From NCBI GenBank assembly GCA_024232355.1, contig JAAEPW010001214.1, forward strand, positions 1 to 49,753: DNA of 49,753 nucleotides. The letters are read 5' to 3'. Source of the DNA: Chloroflexota bacterium (GTDB lineage Bacteria > Chloroflexota > Anaerolineae > B4-G1). The notes under the pieces are model-generated. The model ran no database searches. It saw only the letters and a list, made by a program, of their open reading frames with translations, and was not told where the DNA came from. The translations under genes were made by a program, and so were the position numbers. This document shows positions 17,373-24,217 of the stretch, one piece after another (the first letter of the stretch is position 1; each line of letters starts with the position of its first letter).

Positions 17373-18887
17373 CTAGTGCCGGAAATGACGCGTACCGGTG
17401 AAACACATCGCCAGGCCCAACCGGTCGGCGGCCTCGATCACCAGTTGGTCCCGCATCGATCCCCCCGGCTGGACGATGGCCGTCACGCCTGCCTCTGCCG
17501 CGATTTCCACACCATCGGGAAAGGGGAAAAAGGCATCGGAGGCCAATACCGCACCTTTTGTCCGTTCGCCCGCTTTTGCCACCGCCAATCTCACCGCGTC
17601 TACCCGGCTCGGCAACCCCCCGCCGACACCTACCGCCGCCTCGCCCTGCGCCAGCAGAATGGCGTTCGATTTGACATGGGCGACCGCTTGCCAAGCGAAA
17701 CGCAGGGCTGCCATCTCTGCCTTGGTGGGAGCGCGTTTGGCGACGGTTTTCCACTCGGCTTGATCACCCTGGTCGCGCTCTTGTAGGACGAATCCGCCCC
17801 GGATGCTGCGTGCCTCCACCTTGCTGGGCACATCTTGGCTCAACGCGACCAGACGGCATCCCTTGCGTTTGCTCAACACCTCTTGGGCCTCGTCGGTAAA
17901 GGTGGGTGCGGCGATAGCCTCGACGAACAGGTCGCCCAGAGCGCGGGCGGTGGGGCCGTCAAAGGTCCGGTTGGCGGCGATGACACTGCCAAAGGCCGAG
18001 ACGGGGTCTCCATCCAGCGCGGGCTGGAACGCCTCGACCAGTGTGTCGGCGGACGCAATGCCACACGGGCCGAGGTGTTTGATGATCGATATAGTGGGGC
18101 GCTCGAATCCAACGACTGCACGCCAAGCGGCGTCCAGATCGAGCAGGTTGTTGTAGGAAAGGGGTTTTCCCTGGAGCAGTTCGCCGCCCAGCGGCCCGGT
18201 GATGCCCGGCAGCGCGTACAGGGCCGCTTGCTGGTGGGGATTTTCACCGTAACGCAGATCGGTCAGTTTGCGCAGGCTTAGGGCTACTTTGTCGGGTAAC
18301 GGGTGTTCGTCGCCCTCCAGATAGCGCCAGATGGCGGCGTCGTAAGCGGCGGTGTGAGCGAATGCTTTGACGGCCAATCGCCGCCGGGTCTCTGGGGAGA
18401 CTTGGCCCTGGGCCTCAATTTCGGCCAAGACGGGTGCATAGTCGGCGGGGTCGCACACCACCGTCACGTGGGCCAGATTCTTGGCCGCTGCCCGCAGCAG
18501 CGCCACGCCGCCAATGTCGATCTGCTCAATGATGTCCTCAAAGGAAGCGTTGGGATCGGCAACGGTCTTTTCAAAGGGATAGAGGTTGGACACGACCATA
18601 TCGATATCACCCCAGCCCAGACCATCGAGTTGGACACGGTCGTCGGGCGTGCGGCGGGAGAGGATGCCGCCGTGAATGGCGGGGTGGAGCGTCTTGACCC
18701 GGCCGCCCAGGATTTCGGGCGAGCCGGTCACATCGCTGACGTCCCGCACTGCCAGCCCGGCCTCGCGCAGTGCGCGGGCGGTGCCCCCGCTGGCGACCAG
18801 TTCCACGCCGCGCTCGGCCAACGGGCGCGCCAGGTCTGCCAGACCGGTTTTGTCATAGACACTGAAAAGAGATCGTTTGATAGTCAT
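17373..18887 (-). CDS. purH: Bifunctional AICAR formyltransferase / IMP cyclohydrolase
   Basis: It catalyses the last two steps of purine synthesis: AICAR to FAICAR with 10-formyl-tetrahydrofolate, then to IMP. Length 504, normal for PurH. The N-terminal IMP cyclohydrolase (MGS-like) half shows SGGTARAL, GRVKTLHPAIHGGIL and SNLYPF. The C-terminal transformylase half shows RYGENPHQQAALY, the SIIKHLGPCGIA segment, FGSVIAANR and QPGGSMRD. The start codon overlaps the FAAL stop by 4 bp, so it is the distal gene of the acylation operon. A housekeeping gene in that position is unexpected. Confidence 0.97.
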   Translation of the reverse strand: MTIKRSLFSVYDKTGLADLARPLAERGVELVASGGTARALREAGLAVRDVSDVTGSPEILGGRVKTLHPAIHGGILSRRTPDDRVQLDGLGWGDIDMVVSNLYPFEKTVADPNASFEDIIEQIDIGGVALLRAAAKNLAHVTVVCDPADYAPVLAEIEAQGQVSPETRRRLAVKAFAHTAAYDAAIWRYLEGDEHPLPDKVALSLRKLTDLRYGENPHQQAALYALPGITGPLGGELLQGKPLSYNNLLDLDAAWRAVVGFERPTISIIKHLGPCGIASADTLVEAFQPALDGDPVSAFGSVIAANRTFDGPTARALGDLFVEAIAAPTFTDEAQEVLSKRKGCRLVALSQDVPSKVEARSIRGGFVLQERDQGDQAEWKTVAKRAPTKAEMAALRFAWQAVAHVKSNAILLAQGEAAVGVGGGLPSRVDAVRLAVAKAGERTKGAVLASDAFFPFPDGVEIAAEAGVTAIVQPGGSMRDQLVIEAADRLGLAMCFTGTRHFRH

Positions 18888-20566
18888 AATTCCTCCAATT
18901 CGGATAAATATTTATCCCGGTTGGCCAAGCGAGCGATCTTGCCACTGCTAGTCTTTATCAGCCAACGCGGGGCGACTAGATATACGTGACGGAGCGCGAC
19001 TGCTGAGCCACGCGTCACAGTCTGACGAACAGCTTGAGCAATTTGCTCTCGTTCTTTGTTATTGACTATATCCACCTCTGCGACTAGAATTACATCCTCA
19101 GTGCCCATTACCTCATTAATGACGCCAAAGGCAGCGATACGTCCGGGGTGCACGCCGGGGACCTCCATAGCTAATTGTTCTAGATCTTGAGGATAAATAT
19201 TCTTTCCCCCCACAATGATCAGGTCTTTTTTGCGACCAGTGATGTATACTTGACCGTTTGCCAAGTAGCCATAATCACCGGTCAGGTACCAACCGTCCAG
19301 GAATGCTTTTGTCGTTGCATCGGGTCTGTGGTAATAGCTGGTTAACATACAGTCGCTCTGTAGGGCAATTTCGCCAATGTGCCGCTCTGGAACATCCTGT
19401 CCTTCTTTATCCAAAACTCGTATGTGCACATTGTCGATGGGAGAACCAGCAGAAAGCATTTTGACCGATTTTCGCCCCGATATGACCGGTCGAGCCACTT
19501 GCTCGGTTTGCAGCATATCCCGGTCTATTTCATCAATGGTGACTGGTTCGCCAATTCCTCCTTGTGTGACAGCAAATACGTTCTCTGCCATAGCGTAGGA
19601 GGTTGCCAGCGCGTCGGAGTGTAAGCCATAGGGTTGAAACCGATTCAGAAAAACCTGATGACTCTCCCAACGCATAGGCTCGGAACAATTAATGACTGCC
19701 CGCCAACAGGACAAGTCCACACCTTCCAGATATCGCTCCCGGATTTTCCGGGCGCAAAAGCTGTAGGCAAAGTTAGGTAACCAGGTCAGTGAGCCGCGAT
19801 AATGTGAAATGGCTTGCATCAGCCTGTGAGGGGCACGTATCCAGTCAAAGGGCGACAAGAGTACCAATGGAACACCCAACAGAATGGGCATAATGAATCC
19901 CGCGATCAATCCCATATCGTGATACAGAGGTAACCAACTGACGATTATATCATCTGCCAGGGAAAGACGAATCGCTCGACTGTAGCTCTCTAGTTGATTG
20001 AGAACCGCCCGATGAGAAAGTGCCACTCCCTTTTGCAGACCAGTAGTGCCTGAAGAATGTTGGAGTAAGACAATGTCTTGCGATGAGCATCGCAAGCCGC
20101 CCAATGACTCGAAATCTGGCTTTGCTGAAGGTCCTACACATTCGGACACAATGATTGCCCGCACTGAATCAACCGATGGCAAAGCATCTAGCACTTTTTC
20201 CTCAAACTCTTGATAGGTTACAATGGCCGCTGGATGGGTAACTCTAATCAGCGAAGCCAAGTCGGCACGGTAGCGCTCTGGCAATAGCTTTTCGGTCAGG
20301 AAAGGCATAATTGAAGGTATCGCGCCATGCAGTACAGCGCCAAAGAATGAGCTTATCACGTCACGTCCATGTTGCAAAATGAGTATGACCACATCCCCCG
20401 GTTGGATGCCCTGTCGTTCCAATGCCTGAGCATAGGCGGTTGCGTCCTCAATCAACTGGCGATAGGTAACTGGCAAATCAGGGCGGCCTGCGTGTGCTAG
20501 ATATACTGCCACCTGCTCTGGTTTCTGAAGATATAGTTGGCGCAAAAGGTGAGAAAATGTCGTCAT
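18884..20566 (-). CDS. Fatty-acyl-AMP ligase (FAAL)-like acyl-ACP adenylating enzyme
   Basis: A member of the ANL superfamily, about 560 residues. Motifs: HSSGTTGLQKGVALSH (P-loop), FAAL-type SWLPLYHDMGLI and WLPNFAYSFCARKI, the adenine-motif variant YAMAEN, GWYLTGDYGY, TGRKKDLIIVGGKNIYP and the C-terminal catalytic Lys region KTSSGKIARL. FAALs activate fatty acids as acyl-AMP and load a carrier protein rather than CoA. The ACP gene lies immediately upstream. ATG 20566 is chosen; an in-frame TTG at 20578, 1 bp after the ACP stop, is an alternative. It could instead activate another carboxylic acid; the exact chain length cannot be read. Confidence 0.87.
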   Translation of the reverse strand: MTTFSHLLRQLYLQKPEQVAVYLAHAGRPDLPVTYRQLIEDATAYAQALERQGIQPGDVVILILQHGRDVISSFFGAVLHGAIPSIMPFLTEKLLPERYRADLASLIRVTHPAAIVTYQEFEEKVLDALPSVDSVRAIIVSECVGPSAKPDFESLGGLRCSSQDIVLLQHSSGTTGLQKGVALSHRAVLNQLESYSRAIRLSLADDIIVSWLPLYHDMGLIAGFIMPILLGVPLVLLSPFDWIRAPHRLMQAISHYRGSLTWLPNFAYSFCARKIRERYLEGVDLSCWRAVINCSEPMRWESHQVFLNRFQPYGLHSDALATSYAMAENVFAVTQGGIGEPVTIDEIDRDMLQTEQVARPVISGRKSVKMLSAGSPIDNVHIRVLDKEGQDVPERHIGEIALQSDCMLTSYYHRPDATTKAFLDGWYLTGDYGYLANGQVYITGRKKDLIIVGGKNIYPQDLEQLAMEVPGVHPGRIAAFGVINEVMGTEDVILVAEVDIVNNKEREQIAQAVRQTVTRGSAVALRHVYLVAPRWLIKTSSGKIARLANRDKYLSELEEL

Positions 20567-20579
20567 AATCTGGCGCAAT

Positions 20580-20828
20580 CTAGGTCCGACGGGCGTGGAT
20601 CAGTTCCGCCAACTCTCGAAGAGTATCAAAGGTGGAGGTATTCAATTCTGTGTCGTCAATGTAGACACCGAAATTGTTTTCAACAACTAGTGCCAAATCG
20701 ACTAGGCTGAATGAGTCGATGATTCCACCAGAAATCAATGGTTCGTCAGGACCAAGTTCACGTCCGGGTTGTCTGAGTATCTGGGCTGCAATCTCTTGCG
20801 CCAGAATCGGGATAATGTCGTTGTTCAT
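20580..20828 (-). CDS. Acyl carrier protein
   Basis: The protein has 82 residues. The phosphopantetheine site is Ser39 in GGIIDSFSLVDL. It has the acidic ACP/PCP fold and the usual size. A good AAGGAG precedes the ATG. It lies between the SGNH-like gene and the FAAL gene, so it is most likely loaded by the FAAL and used by the MBOAT acyltransferase, as DltC is in the D-alanylation pathway. Confidence 0.9.
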   Translation of the reverse strand: MNNDIIPILAQEIAAQILRQPGRELGPDEPLISGGIIDSFSLVDLALVVENNFGVYIDDTELNTSTFDTLRELAELIHARRT

Positions 20829-20882
20829 TGCTTGTCTCCTTATAGATGGATAAATAGAATGGCGCTGGACAGTAGGGGGATT

Positions 20883-21956
20883 TTACCGAGTTTGTGCTAT
20901 CTCTAAAGCCAACATCTCTGTATATTCTTCTGCCGCAGAATGAATGACGTGATCTGTATTTTGCATCTGGTTGATGGGGAATGTAAATGGTGTTGAGAGA
21001 TAGTGTATATATTCGCTTTGTTCGGCAAATCTATCAAGCTCCATTTGGACTTTGGAAAAGTATGCTTGAAAATCTTTGTTTTCATAGAGGCCCTCATAGA
21101 TAGGACTGTTTGCGATAAAGACATTGATGTGGTATTGCTCTGATAGTGCAATGATTTGCTCCAGAGAAGTTTGATTGATATCTGAGAGCGAAAAACCACT
21201 TTTCCTGTTTTCGACAAATTTGATTTGTTCTCTGGTATCCGACTCGACATATCGTGGGTTGGCTCGCATTAATTTCATATAGCCACCAGGTTCCAAGTGA
21301 TAGCGGTCTTTGAACAGCTTTTGGGGAGAGTGGGTTGCCCAGTGTAAGACTTTGAGAAGCGTTGCGTTTTCGGCGTATAATGGCATGTATCGGGCTAGGA
21401 AAATATTTACGTGATCTCTTGTGCTCAACTTTGGTGCAGGTGTAAACTCGCGCCAATATCCCCAAGGTCGGGGGATTTTTGCGAACAGGACGGTGATTGC
21501 TTGTCGGGGCCATACGTCGTAGGCATGTACAATAATAACGTTTTTTGGCGGGCCAAACTTTTCAATGTGTTCTTCTAGCATCCAGACGTCGTCAAACAAT
21601 GCTATATCGCCAATCGTACACAGGTTCACGGCGGTCCCGCCTAGTTCATCTTGTAGCTTTTCGGGTATCATGCCTTGATTTCCGCTTGAATCTCCCAGGA
21701 TGAGCCAATCGGCCGGCGCCGGCATAGTTTGCAAAATCTCCCATTTTCGTTTCATCAGCCAATACCCACGGTTAGTTGGGTAGCGGCTCAAATACCCTAG
21801 TACTATAAGGTTTATGGTAAAAACAACGAGAAGCGGACCTAACACGTTGAATAATACCTCGCGCTTGCTCGGCGAACTTGCGATCTCGTCAGGGAGTTGC
21901 TTGTAGAGTCGTTCGCCAGTTCCACCGGGGCGGTTTTGAGCTTTTGTAATAGTCAT
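20883..21956 (-). CDS. Membrane-anchored SGNH-like protein (DltD/AlgJ-like partner of MBOAT)
   Basis: The protein has 357 residues. One transmembrane helix (about 36-56) is followed by an extracytoplasmic domain. Candidate SGNH signs are Ser90 in LILGDSSGNQG and a C-terminal Asp/His pair in NTDHVIHSAAEEYTE. Overall similarity to named families is weak. It directly follows the MBOAT gene (18-bp gap), and MBOAT plus SGNH partner is the standard pair for moving acyl groups onto surface polymers. The function is inferred mainly from the motifs and the context. Confidence 0.72.
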   Translation of the reverse strand: MTITKAQNRPGGTGERLYKQLPDEIASSPSKREVLFNVLGPLLVVFTINLIVLGYLSRYPTNRGYWLMKRKWEILQTMPAPADWLILGDSSGNQGMIPEKLQDELGGTAVNLCTIGDIALFDDVWMLEEHIEKFGPPKNVIIVHAYDVWPRQAITVLFAKIPRPWGYWREFTPAPKLSTRDHVNIFLARYMPLYAENATLLKVLHWATHSPQKLFKDRYHLEPGGYMKLMRANPRYVESDTREQIKFVENRKSGFSLSDINQTSLEQIIALSEQYHINVFIANSPIYEGLYENKDFQAYFSKVQMELDRFAEQSEYIHYLSTPFTFPINQMQNTDHVIHSAAEEYTEMLALEIAQTR

Positions 21957-21974
21957 CGTTTGAATTGATTGCCT

Positions 21975-23429
21975 CTAAAACTGAAAGTAGATAAACTCGA
22001 GAGGTTCGCGAGCTCCAAACACAAAAATCCAAACTAGCATCAAGCTGTAACTGGACAGTCGCAACAAGATTGGCAGCTTTATGATGGCAAGCAAATCGCG
22101 TTTTACATATTGATGTATCTGCACCAGTACAAGTGGAGAAGCGAAGGATAATAGCATAGCAATAAAGCTCAAGCTATATCTGGAGGGGATGAGTGAGACG
22201 TGGGTTATCATATAACCAATTTGATGTATAGAAGTTGACCGGAAAATAAGCCAACCGACGTGCGCCAATACGAACATCAGCACCATTTTAGCGATCACTA
22301 CGACTGGAGAATGCTTGCCTCCCCAGGGATCCTGGTGCATTGGATGCTTTTCAAACCTTTGATAGATAATGAGCAGTAGCCCGTGGAATGCTCCCCATAG
22401 CACAAATGTCCAGCTTGGGCCATGCCAGAGTCCACTGGCGAGCATAGTGACCATAGGTGGTAAGGCCAAGTTCAGTACGGTTGCATTGCGGTTGCGTCGC
22501 AGTAAAACTCGCCTGAGGGGAAAGAATATATAGTCGCGCAACCAATGTGAAAGCGAAATGTGCCAACGATTCCAGAAATCAGCAGGATTGAGGGAGAATT
22601 GAGGCAGCCTAAAATTAACCAAGAGTTCGAAACCCATAAGGCGCGAAATACCCCGGGCGATGTCGGAATAACTGGAAAAGTCGGCATAGACTTGTGTAGA
22701 GAATGCCAACACGCCGATCAAAATGTCGAGGCCAGCAAAATGTGTATAGTTATTGAAAATGTGATCTGCGATCAAGCCGACGTTGTCGGCGACGACTATT
22801 TTCTTGAAATAGCCCCAAAGAACGAGAAAGAAACCAGCATTCAATTGCTCAGTCGTAATGTATCGTCGGTTTTCCACCTGGGGCAACATATTTGCCGCCC
22901 GCTCAATCGGGCCAGCCACGAGCTGTGGGAAAAAGGCCACAAAAACGGCAAAGTTGAGTAGACTATCAGTCGGCTTTAGGCGTTTTCGGTAGACATCGAT
23001 CGTATAACTCATTGTTTGGAATGTGTAAAAGCTAATACCGACTGGTAGAACAATTTGAAGCATCAGGGGGTCTGAGGTAACCCCCAAGAGACTGAGAAGA
23101 GCAACAAAGTTTGTGACAAAAAAATCAAAATACTTGAAAAATCCCAAAAACGTTAGGTTGACGATTATAGAGCATACGAGTAGGAGCTTGCGTCGTTGTT
23201 TGCCGGCAGGGGTTTGGTCGCTAGTGATGTCTAAAAGTCGCCCTATGGAAAAGTCAGTCAGTGTAGAGATAGCGATAAGCGACAGGAATCGCCAGTCCCA
23301 ATATCCATAGAATACGTAACCTGCTACTAGCAGTAACAAGTTTTGCAGTTTGTATCGTCTACCAAGTAACATGTACAAAAGATAGACAGCGGTGAAAAAA
23401 AACAAAAAGGTCAGCGAATTAAAAAGCAT
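21975..23429 (-). CDS. MBOAT family membrane-bound O-acyltransferase (AlgI/DltB/PatA-like)
   Basis: The protein has 484 residues and about 10-12 transmembrane helices. The start MLFNSLTFLFFF and the segments GYVFYGYWDWRFL, LPVGISFYTFQTMSYTIDVYR and ADFSSYSDIARG are typical of the AlgI branch. The catalytic His sits in ASGLWHGPSWTFVLWG (about residue 335). It transfers an acyl group across the membrane to a polymer or lipid. It is the first gene of the operon and lies about 70 nt after a good promoter. No strong Shine-Dalgarno is seen. Confidence 0.94.
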   Translation of the reverse strand: MLFNSLTFLFFFTAVYLLYMLLGRRYKLQNLLLLVAGYVFYGYWDWRFLSLIAISTLTDFSIGRLLDITSDQTPAGKQRRKLLLVCSIIVNLTFLGFFKYFDFFVTNFVALLSLLGVTSDPLMLQIVLPVGISFYTFQTMSYTIDVYRKRLKPTDSLLNFAVFVAFFPQLVAGPIERAANMLPQVENRRYITTEQLNAGFFLVLWGYFKKIVVADNVGLIADHIFNNYTHFAGLDILIGVLAFSTQVYADFSSYSDIARGISRLMGFELLVNFRLPQFSLNPADFWNRWHISLSHWLRDYIFFPLRRVLLRRNRNATVLNLALPPMVTMLASGLWHGPSWTFVLWGAFHGLLLIIYQRFEKHPMHQDPWGGKHSPVVVIAKMVLMFVLAHVGWLIFRSTSIHQIGYMITHVSLIPSRYSLSFIAMLLSFASPLVLVQIHQYVKRDLLAIIKLPILLRLSSYSLMLVWIFVFGAREPLEFIYFQF

Positions 23430-23504
23430 TGATGTGCGTCTCTACGACGAGTTTCCTTCAACAATCAGTACCACCTTGGCGAAATCTGTGCCGCGACACC
23501 GCGC

Positions 23505-23533
23505 AGTATAACATAAGCATCTTGTGCTGACAA
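23505..23533 (-). promoter_or_regulatory. Promoter of the MBOAT-SGNH-ACP-FAAL-purH operon
   Basis: On the - strand: TTGTCA (23533-23528), 17-bp spacer, TATACT (23510-23505), with TG one base before the -10 (extended -10). This is a near-consensus sigma-70 promoter, giving a leader of about 70 nt. Confidence 0.65.
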
Positions 23534-23582
23534 ACGGAATCTGTGGCACTCGGTAAAATGGAACCAAAGAGATAGTAGTGGC

Positions 23583-23864
23583 CTAACGCCGCCTTTGCAC
23601 TAGTTCCGCTTCGATGTTGGACAGGGTTACCCCCCGTGCCGCCAACAGCACCAACAGATGGTAAAAGAGATCGGCGACCTCGGATACGAGCCGTTCATTC
23701 CCTTGCCCTTTGGCGGCCAGGATAACCTCCATCGCCTCCTCGCCAACTTTTTTGAGGATCTCGTCCTCGCCTGCATCAAAGAGCTTGGCAGTGTAGGAAC
23801 CGGGTTGGGGGTTCGCCTGGCGGTCGAGGATGGTGGCGAACAGGGTGTTCAGAATCTCGTTCAT
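23583..23864 (-). CDS. hisE: Phosphoribosyl-ATP pyrophosphatase
   Basis: The protein has 93 residues. It hydrolyses PR-ATP to PR-AMP, step 2 of histidine synthesis. The signature includes [21 protein letters not shown] and [13 protein letters not shown], with the metal-binding Glu/Asp residues. ATG 23864 is chosen: CGGAGG lies upstream, and the frame overlaps the hisI stop by 4 bp (ATGA). A longer in-frame start at 23909 would run far into hisI. Confidence 0.95.
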   Translation of the reverse strand: MNEILNTLFATILDRQANPQPGSYTAKLFDAGEDEILKKVGEEAMEVILAAKGQGNERLVSEVADLFYHLLVLLAARGVTLSNIEAELVQRRR

Positions 23865-24187
23865 TGTGTTAACCTCCGGTAGAAACAACTTGGTTTGCCG
23901 GTGTGGCACGCGGGGCCGACGGGGTCCGCCTTGAGCAGCAACGTGTCGGCGTCACAGTCCACCCAGATTTCGCGCACGTTTATATAATTGCCGGACGTAG
24001 CACCCTTGTGCCACAATTCTTGCCGGCTGCGGCTCCAAAAGTGGGCTTGTCCGGTCTCTTGGGTGCGGCACAGCGCTTCAGTGTTCATCCAGGCGACCAT
24101 CAGCACCTCGCCGGTGTTGGCGTCTTGCACGATTGCGGGCACCAGTCCTTGCTCGTTGAATCGAATTTGTATTGGGTTATTCATCAT
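23861..24187 (-). CDS. hisI: Phosphoribosyl-AMP cyclohydrolase
   Basis: The protein has 108 residues. It opens the purine ring of PR-AMP, step 3 of histidine synthesis. Signs: [19 protein letters not shown], metal ligands in DCDADTLLL and zinc Cys in [14 protein letters not shown]. It is a separate gene from hisE, translationally coupled to it. Two adjacent ATGs are possible starts. It lies 30 bp after the TPR gene on the same strand, so it may be read through from there; no promoter of its own was recognised. Confidence 0.95.
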   Translation of the reverse strand: MMNNPIQIRFNEQGLVPAIVQDANTGEVLMVAWMNTEALCRTQETGQAHFWSRSRQELWHKGATSGNYINVREIWVDCDADTLLLKADPVGPACHTGKPSCFYRRLTQ

Positions 24188-24217
24188 TGTCTACTTGCTC
24201 GTCACTTTGATACTTGT

